From an uncultured Bacilli bacterium (GTDB lineage Bacteria; Bacillota_I; Bacilli_A; RF39; UBA660), in assembly GCA_944331815.1 (NCBI GenBank), contig CALVIQ010000009.1:1-12026 (forward strand): a stretch of DNA of 12,026 nucleotides. Direction: 5' to 3'. A model generated the notes under the pieces. That model was not told the origin of the DNA. It searched no databases and saw nothing but the letters and a program-made list of their open reading frames with translations. The position numbers and the translations under genes were made by a program. Shown here piece after piece: positions 6,578 to 12,026 of the stretch; within the stretch, counting starts at the first letter, position 1, and each line of letters begins with the position of its first letter.

Positions 6578-7048
6578 ATGGCAAAGAATAATATTTTATT
6601 AACAAGAATTGATAATCGATTAATTCATGGTCAAGTTGTTTGTAACTGGGCGGGAACTGTTGGAGCTAATCTTATTGTTGTAGTTGATGATGAAACTGCT
6701 AATAGTGAAACAGAAAAAAACATTATGAAATTAGCAGCTTCTTCATTAGGATTCGATTCAAGATTTTTCACAGTTCAACATACTATTGATGTTATTGAAA
6801 AAGCAAATGCTGAACAGAAAATATTTTTAGTTTGTAAAACGCCAGAAACATTAAGAAAATTAATCGAAGGAGGTGTGGAGATAAAAAAAGTAAACATTGG
6901 AAATATGCATTTTTCTGAAGGAAAAAAGAAAATTTCTGATAAAGTTTACGTTAATGACAAAGATATGGAAGATTTAAATTTCATTAAAAGTAAGGTTGAT
7001 GAAATTTATATTCAGGATACACCTGATTTTAAAAAAGAAGAGTTTTAG
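6578..7048 (+). CDS. PTS IIB component, mannose/sorbose/GalNAc family
   Basis: IIB receives phosphate from IIA and hands it to the incoming sugar. The 156-residue length is normal for the sorbose-type IIB fold. The active-site loop RIDNRLIHGQV (10-20) holds the phosphorylated His17. The segments KIFLVCKTPE (about 81-90) and the later VNIGNMHFSEGKKKI are closest, from memory, to the AgaV/AgaB type of the N-acetylgalactosamine and galactosamine systems. Mannose transporters usually fuse IIB to IIA; here they are separate, as in Aga, sorbose and Gfr systems. A strong ribosome site, GGAGG, lies between the enzyme I stop and the start. The exact sugar is not determined by this domain. Likely membrane-associated through IIC/IID. 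Confidence 0.92.
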   Translation: MAKNNILLTRIDNRLIHGQVVCNWAGTVGANLIVVVDDETANSETEKNIMKLAASSLGFDSRFFTVQHTIDVIEKANAEQKIFLVCKTPETLRKLIEGGVEIKKVNIGNMHFSEGKKKISDKVYVNDKDMEDLNFIKSKVDEIYIQDTPDFKKEEF

Positions 7049-7057
7049 GAGGATTTT

Positions 7058-7822
7058 ATGGAAATTACTTTAATGGTAGGTATTGTTATTACCTTAATCG
7101 CAATGGTTGTTGCCATTGATAGTTCATTAGAAGGATTTTTTATCTTTCGTCCAATTATAGTTTGCCCTTTAATTGGTTTAGCAGTAGGTGATTTAGAAAC
7201 TGGATTAATTGCTGCTGGTATTGTTGAACTTGCGTTTGCTGGTATTACAGCAGTAGGAGGAGTTATTCCACCAGATGCAGTTATGACAAGTATTATGACT
7301 GTTGTATTAGCAAAAACAACTGGACAACCTGTAGCTGCTGCTTTTGCATTAGCAGTACCATTTGGTTTATTATCACAATTTATAGGAAATATAAAATGTA
7401 CATTACTTTCTTTATTTAATAAAACTGCTGATAAATATGCCGAAGAATGTAATTTACAAGGTATTATGAGATTATGTTATTTTGGTATCTTTTTAACAGT
7501 AGCAATTTATGGTATCTTAACATTTGCTTCAGTTTATGTTGCACAAGATGGACTAGTAAAATTAGTTGAAATTATGCCAGAATGGTTAACACATGGATTC
7601 TCAGTAGCTGGTGGTTTATTACCTGCAATTGGATTTGCTATGTTATTAAGAGTTACTTTAAAAGCTAAATATATGCCATATTTATTAGCTGGATTCTTAT
7701 TTGCAACATTTATTCCAATTGATAATATTTTACCTGTAGCTATTATGGGATTAGCATTTGCTTTATTAGAATATTATCGTACTAATACTACATCTAAAGG
7801 AGGCGAATCTGATGGCATCTAA
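7058..7822 (+). CDS. PTS IIC permease subunit, mannose/GalNAc family
   Basis: IIC is the membrane subunit that, with IID, forms the sugar channel of mannose-family PTS transporters. The 254 residues are mostly hydrophobic. Diagnostic segments are FRPIIVCPLIGLAVGDLETG (30-49) and the following helix with GIVELAFAGITAVGGVIPPDAV (about 54-75), the conserved 'GxxELxxxGxxxxGxxxPPD' pattern. Hydrophobic helices continue at about 93-120, 137-162, 182-198, 206-221 and 224-240. The sequence leans towards AgaW/AgaC-type IIC. It follows IIB after 9 bases with ribosome site AGGAGG and overlaps the IID gene by 11 bases. The C-terminus is a polar tail ending in ESDGI. Substrate assignment to an amino sugar is inferred from similarity only. 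Confidence 0.92.
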   Translation: MEITLMVGIVITLIAMVVAIDSSLEGFFIFRPIIVCPLIGLAVGDLETGLIAAGIVELAFAGITAVGGVIPPDAVMTSIMTVVLAKTTGQPVAAAFALAVPFGLLSQFIGNIKCTLLSLFNKTADKYAEECNLQGIMRLCYFGIFLTVAIYGILTFASVYVAQDGLVKLVEIMPEWLTHGFSVAGGLLPAIGFAMLLRVTLKAKYMPYLLAGFLFATFIPIDNILPVAIMGLAFALLEYYRTNTTSKGGESDGI

Positions 7823-8612
7823 AAAATATAAAAAGGTAAGTAAAAAGGATATAACTGCATTAGGTTATAGATCTTTATTAAATCAAGCTATTTTCAATTA
7901 TGAAAGAATGCAAAACATTGGATTTACGGCCACTTTAAATCCATGTATTAAAAAAATTTATAAAGATGATAAGAAAAAAATGGCAGAAGTTACAAAAGAT
8001 AATTTGGAATTTATTAATACTCATAATGTATTAGTACCATTTTTACAAGGTTTAATGGTTTCACTATACGAAGGTGGAGAAGATCCAGAAACTGTTAAAA
8101 AAATTAAAATTTCATTATTCGGTCCATTAGCTGGTATTGGAGATGCAATATTTTGGTTTACTGTGATGCCTATTATGTCAGGTATCTGTGCTTCATTAGC
8201 TAGTGAAGGAAATGTTTTGGGACCAATTTTATATTTCTTAGTATTCTTAGCAGTGTTCTTCTTAAGATTCCCACTTGCACATATGGGTTATAATGCAGGT
8301 GTTGGAGCATTAGAGAAAATTCAAGCCAATACTGAAAAAGTTGGTAATGCCGCTTCAATTTTAGGTATAACAATTTTAGGTGGTTTAATAGCAAGTTATG
8401 TATCTATCACTTTATTACCACAAATTGAAATTAGTGATGGTACATTTATTAGTTTACAAACTGATTTTGTTGATAAAATTATACCTAACCTATTACCATT
8501 TGCATTCACATTCTTAATTTACTATTTGCTTAAGAAGAAAGTTAATCCAACAATTTTAATACTTTCTACTTTAGTTGTATCAGTTTTATTAGCATTCTTA
8601 GGTATTTTATAA
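7812..8612 (+). CDS. PTS IID subunit, mannose/GalNAc family
   Basis: IID partners IIC in the membrane and is required for transport. The 266-residue length matches the family. The soluble N-terminal half carries the typical pattern: YRSLLNQAIFNYERMQNIGF (19-38), a helix ending NPCIKKIY (43-50), then NLEFINTHNVLVPFLQGLMVSLYE. The hallmark GPLAGIGDAIFW covers 104-115. Hydrophobic segments follow at about 112-129, 136-152, 183-203, 224-240 and 246-264. The RFPLAHMGYNAG stretch near 152-163 is also family-typical. The start lies within the IIC gene (11-base overlap), with ribosome site AAAGGAGG at 7797-7804. The TAA stop shares its last A with the IIA start (TAATG), indicating coupled translation. 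Confidence 0.93.
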   Translation: MASKKYKKVSKKDITALGYRSLLNQAIFNYERMQNIGFTATLNPCIKKIYKDDKKKMAEVTKDNLEFINTHNVLVPFLQGLMVSLYEGGEDPETVKKIKISLFGPLAGIGDAIFWFTVMPIMSGICASLASEGNVLGPILYFLVFLAVFFLRFPLAHMGYNAGVGALEKIQANTEKVGNAASILGITILGGLIASYVSITLLPQIEISDGTFISLQTDFVDKIIPNLLPFAFTFLIYYLLKKKVNPTILILSTLVVSVLLAFLGIL

Positions 8613-9016
8613 TGAATTATATTGTTATAACTGGACATGGAAATTATGCAACTGGTATGAAAAGTGCTTTAGAATTAATTGCTGGTTCTAAGGATAATGT
8701 TTTAGCTTTTAATTTTTTGAAAGAGGAAAGTGAAGAACAATTTAGTTTAAAATTTAAAGATTTAGATAGAAAAAATAATTATTTATTTGCTTGTGATTTA
8801 ATGGGTGGAACACCTTATAAAGTAGTATCAAGATTAGATTTAAATAAAGAAATTTTGATAGGAACTAATTTAGGTGGATTACTTGATACAGTATTTAAAA
8901 TAGATAAATTATCTTTAAATGAATTAGCCATTAATTTAAAGGAAGCAAGTTTAAAAAGTTTAGTAAATATTAAAGATTTAGAAATAAAAGAAAAGGAAGT
9001 AACTGATGGAATTTAA
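8612..9016 (+). CDS. PTS IIA component, mannose family
   Basis: IIA passes phosphate from HPr to IIB. The 134-residue cytoplasmic protein begins ITGHGNYATG (6-15), with His9 in the position of the phosphorylated histidine in mannose-type IIA domains (as in ManX and AgaF). The second conserved segment, CDLMGGTPY (about 61-69), contains the Asp that assists phosphoryl transfer and the GGTP turn. It is a stand-alone IIA, with no fused IIB. It begins on the last base of the IID stop and lacks a clear ribosome site of its own, so re-initiation after IID is likely. Its end overlaps the HAD gene by 11 bases, in the same arrangement as the IIC-IID junction. Confidence 0.93.
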   Translation: MNYIVITGHGNYATGMKSALELIAGSKDNVLAFNFLKEESEEQFSLKFKDLDRKNNYLFACDLMGGTPYKVVSRLDLNKEILIGTNLGGLLDTVFKIDKLSLNELAINLKEASLKSLVNIKDLEIKEKEVTDGI

Positions 9017-9620
9017 AAATTATATTTTTGATGTTGATGGCACATTATTAGATACTTATAGTGTTGCATATCGTGCTAAAGAAAAAGTTTTAAAAGAATA
9101 TAATATTCCTTATACTAAAGAGTTAATTGATTTAGGATTTGCTTCCACATCTTTAAAATCTTTAGAATTATGTGGTGTTGATATAAATTCTGATTTTGGT
9201 AAAGAAATAGTGAAAAAAGAAAATCAATATTATAATGATTTTGCTAAAGATATTACTATTTTTCCTAAAATGTTAGATAAAATTAAACAATTACATCTTA
9301 ATCATAATTTAGCAATTATTACTTCTAGAACAAAAGAAGAAGTTATTAATGAACCTAAATTGCAGCCTTTATTATCTTATTTTGATTATATTATAACTGC
9401 AAGTGATGTTGTTAATCCTAAACCCAATAAAGAATGTTTAGAAAAGTTATTTAGTTTATCTAATTGGAAAAAGCAGGAAACAATATTTATTGGTGATAGC
9501 GTTAATGACAGTAAATGTGCTAATAGTTATGGTATTAAATTTGGTTTAGCAGGTTGGGGTGCAGTAAGACAAGTTAAATGTGATTATTATTTAAAAAATA
9601 TAGATGAAATAACAGGGTAA
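9006..9620 (+). CDS. HAD-superfamily phosphatase (phosphoglycolate phosphatase-like)
   Basis: This is a 204-residue cytoplasmic hydrolase with all four HAD motifs. Motif I is DVDGT (9-13), with nucleophile Asp9 and acid/base Asp11. Motif II is Ser107 in ITSR (or Thr106). Motif III is Lys139 in NPKP. Motif IV is GDSVND (163-168), with Asp164 and Asp168. A helical C1-type cap lies between about 16 and 85. The family removes phosphate from sugar phosphates or glycolate phosphate, or moves it as in beta-phosphoglucomutase. The exact substrate is not readable. It overlaps the IIA gene by 11 bases with ribosome site AAGGAAG at 8993-8999, so it is probably part of the sugar pathway. It could dephosphorylate the imported sugar phosphate or relieve its build-up. 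A terminator hairpin begins within its last codons and its TAA stop lies in the loop. Confidence 0.88.
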   Translation: MEFKNYIFDVDGTLLDTYSVAYRAKEKVLKEYNIPYTKELIDLGFASTSLKSLELCGVDINSDFGKEIVKKENQYYNDFAKDITIFPKMLDKIKQLHLNHNLAIITSRTKEEVINEPKLQPLLSYFDYIITASDVVNPKPNKECLEKLFSLSNWKKQETIFIGDSVNDSKCANSYGIKFGLAGWGAVRQVKCDYYLKNIDEITG

Positions 9621-9632
9621 CCTGTTATTTTT
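9607..9632 (+). terminator. Strong terminator with the HAD stop codon in its loop
   Basis: AAATAACAGG (9607-9616) and CCTGTTATTT (9621-9630) form a perfect 10-bp stem. The four-base loop GTAA contains the HAD stop TAA (9618-9620). The T-run is 9628-9632. It ends the PTS operon. Confidence 0.85.
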
Positions 9633-9636
9633 ATAT

Positions 9637-9662
9637 AAAAAAAGAAAAGATTAACTTTTCTT
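9637..9662 (-). terminator. Terminator of the SIS gene
   Basis: Read on the minus strand, AAGAAAAG (9662-9655) pairs with CTTTTCTT (9649-9642) across a five-base loop, followed by further T to 9637. The stem overlaps the SIS stop codon. It sits immediately beside the opposing terminator of the PTS operon, so the two convergent units are insulated. Confidence 0.7.
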
Positions 9663-10695
9663 ATATAGTTTCAATATGTTCTAAAACTTTGTGGAAATCA
9701 GGATTATTTCCTCTTAAAACTGATAATTCATTAGTAAATAATTGCAACATTATTGCAGAAGTAAATATAGCATATTTATCTTCTACGTTATAATATAATG
9801 CATAATCAGCTTCATTTTTAATTTCTTCATTATTAGTGAAAGCAATTGTTTTAGCATTTAAATATTTTAAATCTTTAATCATCTTTACAATGTTATCATT
9901 AGTAACTTTATCAATACCAAATAAAATAGTTGGTGTTTTATCACTAACCATAACAATAGGTCCGTGATAAAATTCACTACATGGGTAAGCATGGACAGGA
10001 TAATGAGATGTTTCTTTTATTTTTAGAGCTAATTCCATAGCTAATGACAAATCTTTTCCTCTAGCCATTACCAATGTATTTTCAGCATCTTTTAAAACAG
10101 GAACTAATTGTTTAATTTCTTCATAATGATTTAGTCCTTCATTTAAAGCATTAATTACTTTATCATCTTCTAATTTTAAATCGTCATTTCCTGTTAATTC
10201 GTAAATTAGAGATATTAATAAATATAATGATGATGTGTATGTTTTAGTAGCGGCATAAGATACTGCTTCATCTACATCATTCCATAAATTATATTTACAT
10301 TCATTAGCAATAATTGAACCTTTTGTATTTGTTATTCCTAAAGTAAAAGCATTACATTTATTAGCTTTCTCAACTACTTTACAAATATCTTTTCCTTTTC
10401 CTGATTGGCTTATTGCAATAACTAAAGTTTTGCTTAAATCAACTTCACCATCGTAAACTGTAAATACTGATGGTGTAGCAATACTTACTGGCAAATGGTA
10501 ATATAGCTGAAATAAATATTTTGCTAACATGCCACTATGTAGTGAAGTACCACGAGCAGCAATTAAAATATTAGTTGGTTTAAATTCTTTAATTGCTTGA
10601 GCAATTTCTTTAATTAATTCACGGTTAGTATTCATACATCTTTTGATTAATTCTGGTTGTGCTTTGATTTCATTTAACATAATTGTTTCTTTCAT
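9661..10695 (-). CDS. SIS-domain sugar-phosphate isomerase/deaminase (NagB-II or deglycase type)
   Basis: This 344-residue cytoplasmic enzyme has two SIS domains like the isomerase half of GlmS. It opens with LNEIKAQPELIKRC (7-20), the usual lead-in. Domain 1 has AARGTS (46-51) and ISQSGKGKD (95-103), which bind the sugar phosphate, and SYAATKTYT (146-154). Domain 2 has ARGKD (211-215), and KETSH (227-231) plus FYHGP (242-246), whose Glu228 and His244 match GlmS Glu488 and His504. In an ungapped alignment of the tail, GlmS Lys603 falls on His340. Candidate reactions are conversion of glucosamine/galactosamine 6-phosphate to a ketose phosphate plus ammonia, or cleavage of a phosphorylated Amadori sugar (FrlB/GfrF type). 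No glutaminase domain is present, so it is not GlmS. It has a perfect ribosome site AGGAGGT (10707-10701). It is convergent with the PTS operon and probably its catabolic partner. Confidence 0.88.
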   Translation of the reverse strand: MKETIMLNEIKAQPELIKRCMNTNRELIKEIAQAIKEFKPTNILIAARGTSLHSGMLAKYLFQLYYHLPVSIATPSVFTVYDGEVDLSKTLVIAISQSGKGKDICKVVEKANKCNAFTLGITNTKGSIIANECKYNLWNDVDEAVSYAATKTYTSSLYLLISLIYELTGNDDLKLEDDKVINALNEGLNHYEEIKQLVPVLKDAENTLVMARGKDLSLAMELALKIKETSHYPVHAYPCSEFYHGPIVMVSDKTPTILFGIDKVTNDNIVKMIKDLKYLNAKTIAFTNNEEIKNEADYALYYNVEDKYAIFTSAIMLQLFTNELSVLRGNNPDFHKVLEHIETI

Positions 10696-10713
10696 ATTAT
10701 ACCTCCTATAATA

Positions 10714-10742
10714 ATAATAACATATTTATGCTTAACTTTCTA
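10714..10742 (-). promoter_or_regulatory. Extended -10 promoter of the SIS gene
   Basis: On the minus strand, TAGAAA (10742-10737, 4/6 to -35) is followed after 17 bases by TATTAT (10719-10714), with TG in the extended -10 position. It carries the same ATGTTATTATTA string as the PTS promoter. The start would fall at or beside the ribosome site, giving a very short leader. Confidence 0.5.
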
Positions 10743-10791
10743 ATTTTTCTTATAAAAAAATATCAAAATATGTAAATATAATAGTAAAAAA

Positions 10792-10800
10792 TGTTATAAT
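10792..10800 (+). promoter_or_regulatory. Extended -10 promoter of the RhuM-family gene
   Basis: TGTTATAAT is a perfect extended -10 (TG, one base, TATAAT at 10795-10800). No good -35 is seen, which is usual for this promoter type. A second TATAAT lies at 10777-10782. The leader would be about 64 bases, with no further structure that I can see. Confidence 0.6.
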
Positions 10801-10854
10801 AAATCCATATATGTAGTTTTAAAAATAATATTATGTAAAATAGTTAATGTATAG

Positions 10855-10862
10855 AAGGAGGG
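10855..10862 (+). promoter_or_regulatory. Ribosome binding site that fixes the RhuM start
   Basis: AAGGAGGG sits 8 bases before ATG 10871. It lies inside the longer frame that begins at 10847, whose first eight residues (MYRRRVKF) are simply this site translated. Confidence 0.85.
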
Positions 10863-10870
10863 TTAAGTTT

Positions 10871-11881
10871 ATGAATTTAAATACATTAAAAGATTTAATT
10901 TTGTATCAAAGTGAAAATGGCAATGTCCAAGTTGAAGTTTTATATGACAATGAAGATTTTTGGCTTACGCAAAAAACAATGGCTGAATTATTTAATGTTG
11001 CTGAAAACAACATTACATATCATTTGCAAAATATTTTTAAAAGTGGTGAATTAGATAAAAATTCAGTTACTCAAAAAATTAGAGTAACTGCCACTGATGG
11101 CAAGAGTTATAATACAAATTTCTATAGTTTAGATGCTATTATTGCTGTTGGATATCGCGTTAATTCAAAGGAAGCAACTGCTTTTAGAATATGGGCAACT
11201 AATGCATTAAAAGAATATATAAAAAAAGGCTTTGTATTGAATAGTGAATTTTTGAAAAATGGTCCAAGGTTTGGAAAAGATTATTTTGATGAATTATTAG
11301 TTAAAATAAAAGAGATTCGGGCTAGTGAAAGAAGATTTTATCAAAAAATCACTGATATTTATAAAGAGTGTAGTTATGATTATGATAAAAATAGTGAAAT
11401 AACAAAAGAATTTTATAAAAATGTTCAAAATAAATTGCATTTTGCAATTACTGGAATGACTGCTCCTGAAATTATATACAATAGAGCTGATTCTAAAAAA
11501 GATAATATGGGACTTCAAACTTGGAAAAATGCTCCTGATGGTAAAATATTAGAAACTGATGTTGTTGTTGCTAAAAATTATTTATTTAAAGAAGAAATTA
11601 TCGAACTTAATAACTTAGTATCTATGTATTTAGATTTTGCAGAAAGACAAGTTAGATTAGGTCATATTATATCTATGCAAGAATGGAAAGATAAATTAGA
11701 AATGTTTTTAAATTTAAATGAATATAACATTTTAAAAGATAATGGTAAAATTAAAAGAGAAATAGCAGACAAACTAGCATTAGATGAATATGAGGAATAT
11801 CGTGTAGTTCAAGATAAAAAATATATATCTGATTTTGATGAATTATTAATGAAAACAAAAAATATCGAAAGTAAAGAATAG
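10871..11881 (+). CDS. RhuM-family protein
   Basis: This 336-residue soluble protein belongs to the RhuM family, named after a gene in a Salmonella pathogenicity island; its biochemical role is not established. Family signatures are FWLTQKTMAELFNV (30-43) with the helix-turn-helix-like continuation NITYHLQNIFKSGEL (47-61), and FYSLDAIIAVGYRVNSKEATAFRIWAT (84-110). These are followed by LKEYIKKGFVLN (113-124), a coiled or helical middle (about 138-190) and AITGMTAPEIIYNRAD (192-207). The length is full for the family, with no frameshift. The start at 10871 is set by AAGGAGGG (10855-10862); ATG 10847 is unlikely. RhuM genes are often found among mobile, restriction-modification or toxin-like genes, so this may mark an accessory patch. 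No such partner is in this window. DNA binding is suggested by the N-terminal fold but unproven. Confidence 0.88.
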   Translation: MNLNTLKDLILYQSENGNVQVEVLYDNEDFWLTQKTMAELFNVAENNITYHLQNIFKSGELDKNSVTQKIRVTATDGKSYNTNFYSLDAIIAVGYRVNSKEATAFRIWATNALKEYIKKGFVLNSEFLKNGPRFGKDYFDELLVKIKEIRASERRFYQKITDIYKECSYDYDKNSEITKEFYKNVQNKLHFAITGMTAPEIIYNRADSKKDNMGLQTWKNAPDGKILETDVVVAKNYLFKEEIIELNNLVSMYLDFAERQVRLGHIISMQEWKDKLEMFLNLNEYNILKDNGKIKREIADKLALDEYEEYRVVQDKKYISDFDELLMKTKNIESKE

Positions 11882-11954
11882 AATATTATTTAAAAGAAGC
11901 GAGAGTGTAAAAAACTTTGTGTAAAGTTACTAATCTATGGTAATAAAGATATTT

Positions 11955-11980
11955 GAGATTGATTATATCAGTCTCTTTTT
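11955..11980 (+). terminator. Terminator of the RhuM-family gene
   Basis: GAGATTGAT (11955-11963) pairs with ATCAGTCTC (11967-11975), a 9-bp stem with one T-G wobble and a three-base loop, followed by TTTTT (11976-11980). A smaller hairpin AACTTT-GTGT-AAAGTT lies upstream at 11913-11928. The rest of 11882-12026 shows no gene. Confidence 0.75.
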
Positions 11981-12026
11981 GTTATCATAATAATAACATA
12001 AATTAAATTATTTTCAAAGATCATTT

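Noticed and set aside
9661..10695. GlmS (glucosamine-6-phosphate synthase)
   Set aside because: The protein lacks the N-terminal glutaminase domain with its Cys nucleophile and starts directly at the SIS region with a perfect ribosome site, so it is not a truncated GlmS.
10847..10870. RhuM start at 10847 and methyltransferase start at 2063
   Set aside because: In both, the extra N-terminal codons are the ribosome binding site of a downstream ATG (10871 and 2045), which has ideal spacing.
131..11881. Mycoplasma-type code with TGA as tryptophan, suggested by the extreme AT content
   Set aside because: Trp codons in the recognised genes are TGG, and TGA ends three genes at positions that fit overlaps or terminators (724, 4516, 4863).
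11882..11980. T-box or other riboswitch leader after the RhuM gene
   Set aside because: Two hairpins occur, but there is no T-box or known aptamer motif and the final hairpin with T-run fits a simple terminator for the upstream gene.

Overview
The window comes from a very AT-rich, low-GC Gram-positive-type bacterium, most like an uncultured gut Bacillota/Bacilli or Mycoplasmatota-like lineage. The evidence is heavy A/T codon bias, strong AGGAGG-type ribosome sites, hairpin-plus-T terminators and a mannose-family PTS. Tryptophan is written TGG, and TGA acts as a stop in three genes (ends 724, 4516, 4863), so the standard bacterial code applies, not the mycoplasma code. No rRNA, tRNA, CRISPR array or insertion sequence is visible, and no gene-free stretch reaches 300 bases.

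Layout. (1) 1-1250: a two-gene redox operon, a rubredoxin-helical-rubredoxin-like protein overlapping (ATGA) a dicluster ferredoxin-like protein. A perfect 11-bp inverted repeat precedes it and a terminator follows. (2) 1250-1388: a non-coding AT-rich stretch holding alternative hairpins. (3) 1389-3603, minus strand: an apparent operon starting from a near-consensus promoter at 3603-3575. It encodes a small protein resembling the C-terminal half of ImmA/IrrE without the zinc motif, the UV damage endonuclease UvsE, and a class I SAM methyltransferase-like protein. (4) 3659-4516: a divergent ten-helix EamA/DMT-type transporter. (5) 4563-9632: a seven-gene PTS operon encoding HPr, enzyme I, IIB, IIC, IID, IIA and a HAD phosphatase, closed by a terminator whose loop carries the last stop codon. 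(6) 9637-10742, minus strand: a convergent SIS-domain sugar-phosphate isomerase, deaminase or deglycase. (7) 10792-11980: an orphan RhuM-family gene with its own promoter and terminator.

How the genes fit together. The PTS operon encodes a whole phosphorelay: PEP to enzyme I (His184), to HPr (His15), to IIA (His9), to IIB (His17), to a sugar entering through IIC/IID. IIB and IIC most resemble the N-acetylgalactosamine (Aga) branch. The SIS enzyme, and perhaps the HAD phosphatase, would then process the sugar phosphate. No NagA/AgaA-type deacetylase is present, so a free amino sugar or an Amadori compound is as plausible as an N-acetyl sugar. The operon HPr has Glu at position 46, where the regulatory HPr-kinase serine normally sits, so this appears to be a dedicated HPr outside that control.

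The points most worth following are the HPr Ser46-to-Glu change, the His in place of the GlmS-type C-terminal Lys in the SIS enzyme, the UvsE operon with a metal-less ImmA-like partner, the hairpin before the rubredoxin gene, and the alternative hairpins between the first two transcription units. Most of the window reads as ordinary chromosome. No clearly new multi-gene system can be proved from sequence alone.
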